From Hirudo medicinalis (Eukaryota > Annelida > Clitellata > Hirudinida > Hirudinidae): a stretch of 64,000 nucleotides of DNA. The notes beneath the pieces are model-generated. The model saw only the letters and a program-made list of their open reading frames with translations, made no database searches and was not told where the DNA came from. Positions within the stretch are counted from its first letter, which is position 1. Every line of letters begins with the position of its first letter. Shown in pieces: positions 1 to 11,433 of this stretch. The DNA lies in contig MPNW01000087.1 of the NCBI GenBank assembly GCA_011800805.1, forward strand, positions 99,330-163,329. The letters are read 5' to 3'. A program made the position numbers and the translations under genes.

Positions 1-149
1 ATATATACTCCTAGGCTGCCACGCGCATTAACATGCAAAATGCAGCCAATCGTGCTATCGCGCAGTCCCAGGCAGACGATTAAAACACATCACACGGCCT
101 CATCACGCACACACATCCCTCCGCGCAAATAAACAAAATTTAAAAATGT

Positions 150-3100
150 CAGAACCCTGACAATCAATCCAGACATTTGCCTCTGACTCCGTAGCGACTA
201 AGCTTGTCAAGCAGGATTTCATGGTTTTGCGAGATCCAAGAAGACGCTAATTGTTACCTGCCCCCGATCCAAGGCATCGGAAATCTTTGACTATAGAATT
301 GAAACAGGCATATAGGTGGAGTGTATCTGCCGGAAGCCAAACTGATTTTCCCGGATGACGGAAAATTTATTTAGGAATGATATGGTTCGGTGGTGCATGG
401 CTTTTTCGAGAAATACGGTAGTATTGAAATCGGTGTGTAATTCATGATTGTTTCTTTGGAATCAGATTTATGTAAAGGAACTAGGGCTGCAGATAGATTA
501 ATTTTTTAATCGCACCATCTTATTTTCCAATCAATTTCCCAATATACGTCAATTTTACACCAAAATCAATTTTATTCATTCAAATATAAAGTCCTTTGTG
601 GCACTTAGTCCATATTCAGCCAGTTGTTGAGGCAAACGAGCCTGTTTATATTGTCTGGAGACATGGAGGCACATTTGCTGTTCACAACATGCCCAGATAG
701 GGAAAATAACCGTTCACATGGCATTTGAATGCTAGCTTAGCAATAAGGCCATGCGATGCTGCACAATTCCGCCACCATTCCAACGGACAACTAGCTTTGT
801 CGATCTCTGGTTCAGCTCTATAATGAGCTAAAGCCTCCGCTGCAGCGGATGATACTATCACTATATTCGACGGCCTACCATTCATGGCAATCCATTTAGC
901 TATGGCTTTAGTGATAGCATCAAATTGGACTGCTCCATTGGTTTCGCCTTTTCTTTCAACTCCATCAGTGTCGGTTGATGTTGAGAAGTCTTGCAATTGG
1001 CAGATGTCATCAATTGATCCCCACCACTAAATGGGTTTTGGCTACGCAAAAGATATGTAAGAGAAGACGTACTGCGATGATATTTAAAATCGCATTTACA
1101 TATGTTGCAAACTACAACAGAGTTTGATTTGAAAGTAAATTTGCCTCCCAAAATCAATCTAACATTGTTACTTGTGGCCATCTTTTTTAAGCGCGAAACA
1201 GTAAGTCTACGTAAACAAAAAGAAAGTACGCGGGACACAAAACAAAGACAAAGACTTGACAAATTTTCGATAAAAATATTTATAAAATTAAAAATTTATA
1301 AAATAATTTTATGAAATTAAAAAAATTTGACTAGTTAATAGTCGCGTTAATTATTTTAACTGAAAAAATTAACGCATATAAATCTGCAGCCCTAAAAGGA
1401 ACCACTTCGTCAATTTTTAGAGGGTGTGAAAAAATTCCGGATTTAATTGAACAGTTTATTAATGAGGCCAGGAGATGGGAAATCACAGGTATTGAAATCT
1501 TTGCGAAGCTTGGATCAATTTGATCGAGACCAGGACTATGGGACTGTTTCAATTGTCTCGATAACTGTATGATTTCGTCCGAGCTGACATTTGATAAGAA
1601 TATTGATCGTGGGATGGTGGCTTTTAAATATTCACGATAATTTCTGTGGCTTGGAGTGATTTTATTGATTTTATTGTCATTAAGTTCATAACCAATACTT
1701 GAGAAATAAGCATTAAACGAGCCTGCAATTTCAGAGGACGAGGTCATAGGTCGACCATCACTATTGTAGAAGATAGTGGGGGATGGGTGGCTATTGTTCC
1801 AATTTAAGAGATATTTTATCAAGTTCCAAGTTTTTTTGTTAGTTTCATATTCACAAAATTCATCGGAATAGTAACGGGTGACTTCGGTTTCTTTGACATT
1901 TTTAATTTGTTTCGGTATTGCACAAACTTTAATTTGTTATCAGCTGAGGGATTGGAGATGAAAGTTTTGTAGAGAGCATTCTTTGTTCTACAAGAGTTGA
2001 AAAGACCAGAGGTCATCCAAGGCTTCTTGTATGGACAAGAGTTGTTTAGCCTATAGAAAGCAGTTATCATAGATGGCGAATTATTTATCGATGAAGGAGC
2101 TATAGGCCTTTGTAGCCTCTCCATTGCAGCGAGACAACACATCCGTCCATTCTTCTTCCTCTAACGCATTTATAAATTTTGCCTTGCTTTCATCGCTAAT
2201 GCAGTCTGCATGGGTATGAGGTCTGACTCCCTAGCTCATTGGAAGAGGCGCACAAAGAGTAGTAGATGGGAAAGATGGTCAGAAATGTTGTCAATAATTA
2301 TTTTCGTGATACTATCTCTGTCGTAGATGTTTGAGAATATGTTGTCTAGATTGAAATCACCCAGTAAAACACAGTTATGACGTTTAGTGATGTTATCAAG
2401 TTGGAATTCGTCGTTAAATAGTTTTGTACTATTGTTCGGAGGTCTATATATAACGCCCAACAACATTGATCTATGATGAAGTTCTAGCCTAACAAATAAT
2501 CCTTCAAACGACTTGAAATCAAATGGCAAGGCAACTCGAGAAAAGTGAAAATCTTGATGGATAAAAAACCCACCACTTTTCTTTCCAGACCGACAAACCA
2601 ATATGAAGGAATAACCAGGAATCGAAAGGGATTCTGAGTCGTCACTCAACCATGTTTCAGTCACAGCAATTACTTTGGCCTTTAGATGCTTGTTCAGAAT
2701 AATAATATCTTGTAATTTGTTAGATAGACTTCTGCAATTGATGTGAATAAATGAGATCTCTTGGGGTAATCCTGATAGCCTTTCAAAATCAGCAGGTGTG
2801 GTGTACATGTCCGACACACTATTCTCATAGTAGTTTTTTGTTTGGATCGATGTAATTCAACAGAAAAGAATCCTCCATGTCTGTCATTTTAGGAACCAAA
2901 AAATCTTTGTCAGAATCGAACAGAAATGGTTTCTTCTTCGATTGATTAAAGAAACTAAAACTTCTTCTTATCATCTTGTGACATTGTTATTGAAATTTGT
3001 TCAGATCCTCTAAGGAGGAAATTCTGAAGGGTATGTCCATTTCTGTGCGTTTTATGTTAACACATCCATTTCGTGTCCAGATAGAAGATATCTTTCTGTC

Positions 3101-3215
3101 TTTAAAGAGCTTTCTTCCGGTCGCAAAAAGCTCAGAATTTGTCCTTGTCAGATGTTCGTTTATGTACACTTTTGTAGCTCCTACTATTCATACACTCTGT
3201 CTCTGACAATCCTGG
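150..3215 (-). mobile_element. Decayed non-LTR retrotransposon (CR1/Jockey-like LINE), interrupted by a hAT element
   Basis: Reading the minus strand from high to low coordinates, the LINE parts occur in their normal order. The end of an ORF1-like protein is at about 3169-2987, with motif WTRNGCVNIKR. An AP-type endonuclease is at 2817-2236; motifs seen are FIHINCRSL, TETWL, GVIYRPP and LLGDFN. A linker follows at 2142-1819, then the start of the reverse transcriptase at 1822-1403 with SHSPGLDQI. The RT resumes on the far side of the hAT insertion at 480-175, with PISILP, ENQFGFRQ and a VFLDL palm motif. Frameshifts and stops show it is dead. The 5' end is truncated near 3215 and the RT fades near 150. 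The class is assigned from memory of the family, so the clade is uncertain. Confidence 0.85.
482..1394 (-). mobile_element. hAT DNA transposon, internally deleted, with intact ends and 8-bp target duplication
   Basis: The 913-bp element is bounded by inverted repeats that both read TAGGGCTGCAGAT inward. It is flanked by a perfect 8-bp duplication, AAAGGAAC, at 474-481 and 1395-1402, as expected for hAT. On the minus strand, 1262-1090 encodes a BED-type zinc-finger start (CNIC pair) and 960-682 encodes KAIAKWIAMNGRP and the C-terminal dimerisation motif PLEWWRNCAASHGLIAKLA. The catalytic middle is missing and the two coding parts lie in different frames, so this is a non-autonomous deletion derivative. 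It sits inside the RT region of the older LINE, whose reading resumes on the other side. Confidence 0.93.
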
Positions 3216-4046
3216 TTGCAAAGTCCGCCACTATAGGACGAGTTGATCAATTTCAAAATATTTCTCAAGCTCTCATAAGATTCTTCCATAACTGTAGCAT
3301 GGAACATTGGCAATGAAGGTCTTAAATTGCAATTATGTAGAAGAACTGCCTTTAGACTTGTCTTTGAGGCATCTATGAATAGACACCATTCATCAACTTT
3401 GTGATCATATCTAAGCATAAGTTCTTCAACATCTTTGCAGTAAGAGCAGTTGTCTTGTTCTTAAAAAACCCTGTTAGACGTTCATTATGTTTCCTGTAGA
3501 CTGTAACTCTTGTACTCAGAGCCAGAAGAGCCAGAAACACTGTTGAGATTTATCAAGTATGATGGCTTCAAAGTTATCATTGCTTTCAAGTGAAGATTGA
3601 TATGAATCCTATTTATCACTTTCAACTGCATTGTCCGTTGGTGGCACAGGAATAGGACTGTTGTCAACATTTGGAACTGTCCTAATTGCAGAAGGTAGAT
3701 CAGGATATTGAATTTTGTTTTTATTCTTAGACAAAAATCCTACTGTCTTTATCATATAGAAGTAACAGTCTGTGATATGGTCCTTTGGTTCTCTCCAAAC
3801 CATTGGTAAGGAGAAAGCCATCTTGCTTTTGCCTTTCAGCCATTGTGTCAAGTGCAAGTCATAGGACACATATTATGTGTAGTGCCCATTTCTTATCTTG
3901 ATCACCCAGCTTCATGCTGAATTTCTATGATAGGCAAATTTGATCAATGATCTAATGTTTTTCCTTTGTGACTTTGTTGTGAATAATCCACATACATAAC
4001 AAAAAGTATTTGGATTGTTTAGACACCGATGTCTATCTGCCATCAT
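3216..4046 (-). pseudogene. Broken copy of a repeated arthropod gene family (DHKVDEW family)
   Basis: On the minus strand, reading begins near 4046 with MMADRHRCLNNPNTFCYVCG and continues through CSTOP-interrupted blocks: WLKGKSKMAF with MVWREPKDHITDCYFYMIKT (3869-3609), and DHKVDEWCLFIDASKTSLKA (3418-3230). I recall this pattern from many unnamed, multi-copy arthropod proteins, often annotated only as uncharacterized LOC entries. Function is unknown. The copy contains stops and frameshifts. Its 3' part is lost where the truncated LINE begins, so it was probably broken before or by that insertion. Its repetitive nature suggests it travels with a mobile element, but I see no termini. Confidence 0.6.
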
Positions 4047-4049
4047 TTG

Positions 4050-5450
4050 TTAAATAGTATTGTCCTTGCACTAAATTAAATCACAAAATGAATCTTCCTA
4101 TCAAAAACCACAATATTCAATATATAATACAGAATTAAATAAATTACAATTTTCACTGCAACATTTGTTCAACTAAAGAAAAAATTTAGTTTTAAATTTT
4201 AAACATTAAGTATTGAAATGTGTGCATTAACAGCTGCTGGAACTCAGCCAAACACAACTAGAGGCATGATATAAGCATCTGCACTGTTATATCTAGGTTA
4301 GCCTGATTGAAAACTTTAACGACTTATAACACAAATTCTGACGTGATAGAGAAATTTTGACAACATATCTGAAATCAGCACCAAAAACTTATATAAAATC
4401 ACATTTTGTCTTATAAGTTATAAAAATTGTGTTGCACAGTGTAATTATATTTAATATATTATAATTTAATGATTATTGAGATTTTAAATGTAAAAACAGG
4501 AATTTAAAATTGAGGAGAGCAATTGTTTAACATAACGATTACATATTTAAAACCGCCTCAAAATTACTTTTTAAAATATGTATAATTTGTACTTTCGACA
4601 ATTCCAGTATACAGTTTTCTTTTCCACAGTTGAATTTTCACGGCAGATAGCCAAAAGCTCTCCTCACTGCGTGTGAATTTTCAGGGCAGATAACACCGAC
4701 CTAAAATTAGCCCAAAAATCTATCAGAAATTAAATAACTTATATTCGCTGTATTTATTACACCGACAGAACATTTTATTACTTTGCAACCTATTTTTCCA
4801 AAACATATAAAATTGTAATATCTATTATTTAATTGTTTAAACCATATTTTAAATTTGTATTCGATATTAAATTTATTAAATAAAATTATTTATATTTATT
4901 ACGTATGAAATGCAATATTAATTTTACAAATTTATTGTTAGTGATACAAATCTTTGCCTTGATAGGTCGGCCATAAGCCGGTTTGTGTTTTGTGTGTGCT
5001 GATCACTTTTGGATTATATTTACTGATCTACTAAAAATGTTAGTATAAGTCTACTGGATTATCACAATTTATTTTTGTAAAATGTAGTCTGGGCGAAAAA
5101 TGCGGCTTGTTCAAGGATGGACGATAACATTTCTTAGTCGGTGTTCGATGTTCCAATGCCATCAACAAATTTCCTAAACGTTTCACAACTTTCACACCTT
5201 CAAATTAACGTTTTTATCTATGTACCCTGTATATTGAAAGTGTTTGTTGGATTTAATTTGTCCGTAAAAAATGGCATTTCTATTTTCTGGAAATGTTTGA
5301 TGTTTAGTTATCAAATGCGATTACAAGTTTTGACTTGTACTCAGCCATTTTTCAGCAAATGGCGGATTCATGCATTGTTTTTGTGTTATTATGTTAATCT
5401 ATGTTCAACAATTTTTTCTATGATTTGTTCCAAAACTGACTTTTATATGT
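4050..5450. other. AT-rich intergenic stretch upstream of RNPS1
   Basis: I see no credible coding exon here. The stretch is rich in A/T runs (for example around 4800-4930). The 5' untranslated region and first coding exon of RNPS1 should lie near its right end, but I could not place that exon confidently. Confidence 0.5.
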
Positions 5451-5459
5451 ACAATTCAG

Positions 5460-6787
5460 GGTTATTAAAGATACAAATGACAAGAAAAAGGATGATGATT
5501 CACATTCTGACAGTGATAGGTTAGTCTTACATTAAAAAGTATTTCAAGATTAGAACAAAATTCTAAGCTTGAATTTTCTTTTAAAGCTCATCAGAGGCAT
5601 CTAGGTCCAATAGTTCTTCAAGTAGCAGTGCCTCAAGTGGAAGCAGCTCAGATTCTGGGAGTTCCTCTTCTTCTTCATCATCATCAGGGATAGTTCAAGT
5701 AATGAATCAGGTGATGAGAGAGGTGGAAAGGGGAAAAAGTCAAGGTTAGATTTTATCAACTAAATGGCAGCATAACATCTTATAAGTTCTAATTTTATCC
5801 AGTCATAATTGTATTAGACATTTCTCAGTTTTGGGGAAAAATACTATATCTGATATTTAACAATTGCAAATCTGAATTTTATTTTAAAACTATTTATTAC
5901 CTTAGGTCACCACAAGCTTCGAAGCAGGAGCAATCACTGGCAAAGCCAAAAGGTACAGGATCTCCTAGACCAGCCAGGCAGGACAAATCAAGGAGATCTC
6001 CAGGAAATTCAAGACCTGTTCGGAGGGATCGATCGAGATCTCCTGTTAGTAGGAAGTCCCCAATCAGGAGGGGATCGAGGTCCCCTAGGACTGGCAGAAG
6101 GTCAAGATCACCATTGCGCAAGCGGAGAGTCAGAAGCCCCACACCTAAGCCAACTAAAGTTCATGTGGGCCATTTGACTAGAAATGTTAACAAGAATCAC
6201 ATCATGGAAATATTCTCGGTATATGGGCAGGTAAAGAATGTAGAACTGGTGTCTGATAGATACCATCCGGAATTCTCCCGAGGCTTTGCATATGTGGAAT
6301 TTGATAATGCTGATGATGCTGAAAAAGCTATAAAGCATTTGGATGGGGGTGAGTTGCTTACGGCATTAATTATATTTATAAAGTTCTCTATTCGTCAAAG
6401 GTGCTTAACATCTTTATTAAACAATCTGGAAATTGTCAGAAATGTAAGTATTTATAAATTTTAGCTCAAATTGATGGTCAAGAGGTGACTGCAGCTGCCA
6501 TATTGGTTCCCAAACCAAGGCCCTTAAGGAGACCCTCTCCTCCAAGGAGACCAGCACCAAGATGGAGGCCATCACCTCCACGCTTCAGAAGAAGGTAGAT
6601 TTTATCTACAGCTTTTCATAATTATATATATTTATGTATTAATTTTTTTTAATTAATTTTATTTAATTTTTTTATTTTGTTAATTTCCAGCCCTCCCAGG
6701 AGACGTTCTCCCCCACCAAGAAGGTCAAGATCAAGAACCCCTAAAAGAAGGAGGTATTCCAGATCCAGTTCATCATCATCCAAATAA
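5460..6787 (+). CDS. RNPS1: RNA-binding protein with serine-rich domain 1 (RNPS1), 5' exon not found
   Basis: RNPS1 is a nuclear splicing activator and exon-junction/ASAP complex protein that links splicing to mRNA surveillance. Coding exons seen are 5460-5519, 5589-5744, 5906-6348, 6465-6594 and 6691-6787. All have GT-AG borders and consistent phases except for one 1-nt shift near 5688. The order is family-typical: an acidic then serine-rich stretch, an SR-rich linker, and an RRM beginning KPTKVHVGHLTRNV. RNP-like motifs include SRGFAYVEF and EKAIKHLDGG. A C-terminal tail rich in RRPSPPRR repeats ends in SRSSSSSSK. The first exon must end in phase 2 upstream of 5460 but is not recognisable. 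AATAAA signals lie at 6839 and 6897. The frameshift is either an assembly error in a GGG run or a real lesion. Confidence 0.93.
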
Positions 6788-7079
6788 TGGATTTGATTTT
6801 TACACATGACAGAAAACATATAGTTTAAAATAGATTTGAATAAATGAGTGAGCATGTTTAATAGTGCCATGATTTTCCATGGAATTTGTCATTTGAAATA
6901 AACATTCAGAATGTTTAAAGCACTTTTTCTCTAATTGGGACTGCTGAATTGCATCAGTGTTTCCCAACCTTTTTTAGCCGATGTCCCACTAAATTGTTTT
7001 CATAAAATCCAGTGCCCCTTCTCAAAGCCACCTAACAAAACCAATAATTTTAATTATTTGAACAATAAAACGGAATTGG

Positions 7080-8645
7080 AGCTTGCTTAAAACAAGTAAC
7101 ACTTTGTCACTTTTGATGGGATTCTTGAGGTTGATCAGGTATCAATTTTGGGAATTCTTCCCCAAGGACCTGACTACATCCCTTATGAGATGCTTAGAAG
7201 ACTTTCCCCTTCTGAGCCTGAAAGGTCTCTTTATTCAAGCAATCCTGGTTGTCTGGGTAGTCCCTCATTCCTGAAAGAGACGGTTATCTTAATTCCAAAG
7301 GAAGGAAAGCCACTTTCAGAACCAGTCCTATTTCTCTGACTTCAACTCTTTGTAAGCTCCTTGAACGGGTTGAGACTAAGATGGTTCTTAGAGAGTCGGA
7401 GCATGTTAGACCTGGAACAAGCTGGTTTCAGAAAAGGCCAGGGTTGTTTCAATCACGTTGTCAGACTGATGAAGAGTATTACCACCTCTTTGTCCAAGAA
7501 ACTGATGGCTATTGGAGTATTCCTGGACTTAGAAGAAGCACTCGACATGGTTTGGAGAGAGGGGAACAACTCTCCGTGCTGGGTGTCAAAGGCAAGCCTC
7601 TCCAATCCACAGTTTTCTTCAGGATAAAGTATCCAAGTGGGGATTGGATCTGCCCTTTCAAAACCTTTCGTATTGGAAAATGGCATACCACAGGGTAGTG
7701 TCCTCAGCCCTCTTCTATTCATCATCATCATAAATGCCATTCCAAACTCAAAGGGGTTGAGTTGTGTGTATATGCCGATGACATCGCTCTTTGGACGACC
7801 AGGACCTCCTCAAGAGTAATGACAACTCGCACACAGAAACAACGACATGGCTGAGTTTCTATCTGCTAATGGTTTCAAGATCTCAATGTGTAAATCGCAA
7901 GTAGTTTTATTTACCAATAACAGGGTCAAGAGGATCGAGGCCAAAATCAGATTTCGTATCTCCCTGTCTCCGACGGCCACCTTCTTAGGTATTGTCCAGA
8001 TGCAAAACTAAGTTGGTCTGCTCAGGCAGAAAATGTCAGAATCCGTTGCATCAAACGTCTCAATGCGATAGAGCCATTTCGGGGAGCTCATCAAATCCAG
8101 CCTGCTGCAAGTCTACAGGGTTGTCATCCGCTCTCTCAATGACTACGGCTACGAAGCGATTGACCTAGGATGCAGACACATCAAGGACGTCTACAAGATC
8201 CAGTATCAAGCATTGAACATCTGTTGTGGTGACATGAATGAGTGCCTCGTCTTTGCTAGTGTAATGTGATTAGGCTCCTCTCGACCTACTTATATCCTAA
8301 GAAGCTCATGGCAAACCACGCCCTCATGTCAATCGCTACACAAGACAAGTCTGTTAATAAATATTTCATTTCTAATGGCAGGAAGTCCAAGGCTCAAGTA
8401 GGCTTCACTTCATGATGAAGAAAAAAGGAATCTCCACTCCCGTCGAGACAATTGAGTCCCTGCTTCCAAGAGATCTCCTGAGAGACATTGTAGAGGAGGC
8501 TCAACAACTTCCCACTGGAGACTGAAAATGAGATCGACACCTCGAACCTCTCCGTAGCAGCCGACAACCCTCTGAGGAGGGGGAAAATCGAGGATCTCCA
8601 AGGAAACATCGTCTGCTACACAGAATTCTGTCAATCAGCGTGATT
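7080..8645 (+). mobile_element. Decayed Jockey/I-like LINE reverse transcriptase region
   Basis: Frames on the plus strand show RT blocks in order: PDYIPYEMLRRLSP (about 7170), LKETVILIPKEGKP (7270-7315), QAGFRKGQGC (7420), IGVFLDLEEALDMVW (7510-7555), and NGIPQGSVLSPLLFIIIINA (7675-7740) followed by a damaged active site CVYMPMTSLF where YADD is expected. Thumb-like text follows (KLSWSAQAENVRIRCIKRLNAI near 8010-8070, then YKIQYQALNICCGDMNE near 8190-8240). Frameshifts and stops throughout mean it is inactive. It starts about 300 bases after the RNPS1 polyadenylation signals. Confidence 0.85.
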
Positions 8646-8689
8646 CGGGCTTTTTGGGGATCTGTTAATACCCACTAAGGGCATCGAAA

Positions 8690-9200
8690 CAACTAAACCA
8701 CTAAATCTGCAAATCGTCCGGGATGTCAGGCATGGGAAATCGAGCTTCTTCCGTGTAACGATTGACGTGCCGATAATCTACGATAATCATTCCTTTCCCT
8801 CCCGGTACCTTCAACACACCATGGTGCTGATCATCGAGCTTTGTGAGGGAACTGTGATCCCCTGCTCCAACATCATCTGAATTTGTTTAGATACTTCCAC
8901 GTTTAACAATTCAGGAGTTCTGTAGGCTTTCAACCGCTTCGGGACGAAATCCTAATCTCGTGTGTAATTACATTGCACACACATACATACCTTTCCCGAA
9001 AACACCCTGGAGAAATTCTTCATTATGGCAACGAGTTGCTCTTTTTCCTCTGGCTTCAAATGGTAACAAGGTCTCTAACCATATCCCAATCTATTTCCTC
9101 ACTGGCACTAATCATACTATCTACCACTTTTACTTCCCTAAAATCCCTATTCGATTCATAAACGACAGAGCAAATACTAATTAAGGCCCGTTCAATCTGT
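8690..9200 (-). mobile_element. Fragment of an LTR retrotransposon pol gene (Ty3/gypsy-like)
   Basis: The minus strand reads VPKRLKAYRTPELLNVEVSK then QIQMMLEQGI (about 8940-8860). After a frame change it reads VPGGKGMIIVDYRHVNRY then RFPMPDIPDDLQ (8810-8700). This is the N-terminal finger/palm region of a Ty3-type reverse transcriptase as I remember it. Upstream (8960-9200) is residual coding-like text without a clear domain. No LTR pair is visible, and the copy is frameshifted. Assignment to gypsy rather than BEL is tentative. Confidence 0.6.
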
Positions 9201-9680
9201 ACGTGGTACTTCTTCATTCTGTTCCTTATAAATCCCCTCTACCTCTACCCCGTATGAATATGGAGAATTTATCTTGACACTTATGCCTCGACCTTACCAC
9301 CGATTTAAAAATTTCTCTCTTGATCTAAAATGAGCACCGAATCCCCTAATTGATCCGTTCTTCTTAAATTATGTTGCATGGCTTAGCGCTCTTGCTCTTG
9401 AATCCCCTACCACTTCTGAATGTTTAAAACTATGCTTTTGATTGCTTTCTATCGATGTATCGTTGTAAATCCTCACGCAACTGTAAACAGCCATCAAGAT
9501 CCTTGTGCATCATTTATCAGTTCATTTTATAAAATCGCATGATAGTACAATGATTAAATGTTGAATTAATTAGCAGTATTAGGACAATTATAGGAGCTAT
9601 ATAAATGATTTCGGCGCCTCTGATGGTCACATTTATGCCTCTATATAAATATAAATAAAAAAGATGAATAGAAAAATGTG
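9201..9680. other. Intergenic stretch with no recognised gene
   Basis: I see only AT-rich sequence and possible further remains of the neighbouring LTR element. No exon, RNA gene or repeat boundary could be supported. Confidence 0.4.
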
Positions 9681-9683
9681 CTC

Positions 9684-9860
9684 TCACATGGTCTAATGGT
9701 TAAGACTTTCGCCTCTCACGATAGCGCGAATTCGAATCCCATCGTGGGTGAAGGGAGTCGGAACCCAAATCATCCGACTCAGACTCTTGGATTTCTAAAA
9801 GTTCGACTCCGACTCCGGCTTATTGCGCAACCAAAACATTCCGATAAAATGAAACATATT
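9684..9860 (+). mobile_element. tRNA-Glu-derived SINE-like element (SINE family 3)
   Basis: The head resembles tRNA-Glu: an A-box TGGTCTAATGG at about 9689-9699 with GGTTAAGAC, a CCTCTCA anticodon-like loop, and a B-box ATTCGAATCCC at about 9729-9740. The acceptor stem does not pair well, so it is not a working tRNA gene. It is followed by GACTC-rich sequence of the kind found at some hAT ends (compare 11040-11090) and then by a solo TAGGGCTG-type terminus (read on the other strand) near 9903. The element body could be a tRNA-headed SINE or a tRNA fragment captured by a non-autonomous hAT. Confidence 0.5.
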
Positions 9861-9949
9861 TTTGCAAAGGATAGAACCGTTTCTACTCGTAAAAATGTTC
9901 AGCCCTAATGAAACTAAAGAAAAATATATTAATTTAAGGATGTGATTTT

Positions 9950-11134
9950 TTTTTTAAATTTTAATATCGTTAATTATTAAATCCAAAATGAAATATATTA
10001 ATAATAATTTTGAAGGAACAATATCGCATCAGAAAGGTCTTCCCTTAATAGATGATCTAAGATCTGATTTGATGAAAATAATCTTTCCACACTGACTTGA
10101 GTAGGTGGAATGGTAATAATCGTCTGGCTTACCACTTTCAAAAACTCCGGGTATTCTGAGATAAATTAAATCACAGATGTTTTGCAGGATCGATCGTATA
10201 TCTCAATCTCAAACAGTCGACTCATCGAATTCTTTACGAAGTTTCTCCATCCAGGCGAACTCTTTGGCATCATACCTGGCTCTCTTTGGCCTAGACCTTT
10301 CAAGCTTGATGATATGTCTGTCGAACTCATTCTCCACAACATCACAACGGCGTGCAGGTTGGTCGAATGGGTTGCGTTCCTAATAGCAACAGTCGTAATG
10401 TGTCATGTTCGCAATCCTGCCTGCACCGCCAGGGAGCGCCCTCGGGTAGGGGCATAATAAATTATATAAATGGTAGATCGATTAAAAAGTGCCTTTACAT
10501 CCCACTCGGATACATAAGGCACTAAGGCACTCAAAAGATCAGCTAAATACAAATAAAAGCTATTCAGTTTGCGGTTTCTTCATTCTCATGGTGATTTCAA
10601 AAAAGAGTGATTTTGACAGCATTTATGTGTTCCATATCTAACATAACTCTATTTCTTGGATCCAAATAAATTGCTGCCAACAATATGCCATTTCCAAAAA
10701 AAAATGTGATTTCCTTCTTTCCATCGATGACATCATTTCTTTAGCCATTGGTCCCTCCTTTTTAGAAAGATGGAATTTCAAATTTTCACACTCCCAGAGA
10801 AAACTCACCTGCGGCAGCTCTCCGGATTGCAACTTCTTAGTGGCTTCATGTGGCTGTTGAAGATTGTCTTCTAGTTTTGCAGCCTCCATCCAAAGAGTTT
10901 TTGGCTTAACGACATTTGGAATTTCTATATGATCCAAGAAAGGTTTTAGATCCAGCGACCTCTTTATCATTAGATATATACTGCTCCACCTTGTTGCTTT
11001 ACAGATCCTTTTCCTTTAAACAAGTTGGGAGTTGTAAAAATTTCCGACTCCGACTCTGGGATTTTAAAAATTTCCGCACACGACCCCGATTCGAAGGATC
11101 AAAAAGGCCAAACACCGACTTCACAGCCCTGTGC
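9950..11134 (-). mobile_element. Degenerate hAT transposon with a SINE inserted in it
   Basis: The minus strand carries hAT transposase text on both sides of a SINE. At 10970-10640 are SLDLKPFLDHIE and HEATKKLQSGELP. After the SINE come FDRHIIKLERSRPKRARYD (about 10320-10260) and the C-terminal dimerisation motif PPTQVSVERLFSSNQIL (10110-10050). The right terminus at about 11134 reads inward CAGGGCTGTGAAGTCGG, a common animal hAT end. I could not find the matching left end. Frameshifts and the SINE show it is inactive. Confidence 0.8.
10345..10556 (+). mobile_element. tRNA-derived SINE, family 1
   Basis: One of at least six copies in the window. The head GGCGTGCAGGTTGGTCGAAT contains a Pol III A-box-like TGGTCGAATGGG and a B-box-like TGTTCGCAATCC about 55 bases later. 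A conserved body follows (CGCCCTCGGGTAGG, ATAAATGGTAGATCGATTA, AAAGTGCC, ATACATAAGGCACT) with tail GCTAAATACAAA. The copy interrupts hAT transposase coding sequence. Confidence 0.8.
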
Positions 11135-11433
11135 GGGAGCATCGTCCTACAACGTGTTAAGTTAAGCAACGGACGTTAATAAACAACAACTGCATAGAAA
11201 AATTGACCAGTTTTCAACAGAGCATGTTTGGAAGAAATAATACAAAAACGCAGAGCGTCAAAAGTTGCCACCTTGAATGGCTCCTTATCCCCAGAGTGAA
11301 GAACGAAGCCTCGCAAGCCAATCTTGTAACATTTATTCGCTACTAAGTATTATTATCAAGAAGCGCTGTATTAGTGATTTTAGTTTATAAATTAAAAATT
11401 ACCTAACGCGTACAATCGTAAAAATGGATGGAG
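11135..11433. other. Short intergenic stretch with a SINE-like tail
   Basis: Just beyond the hAT end, 11160-11185 contains GCAACGGACGTTAATAAACA. This resembles GCAACGGACTTTAATCAA near 41923 and near 57434. It is probably the tail of a repeat. Nothing else is recognised before the stop codon of the next gene. Confidence 0.4.

Noticed and set aside
5897..6142. 81-codon minus-strand frame rich in GDLD repeats
   Set aside because: Antisense of the arginine/serine-rich RNPS1 exon.
9686..9758. tRNA-Glu (CTC) gene
   Set aside because: A- and B-boxes are good, but the acceptor stem arms do not pair and the sequence continues into repeat-like text, so it is better called a tRNA-derived repeat.
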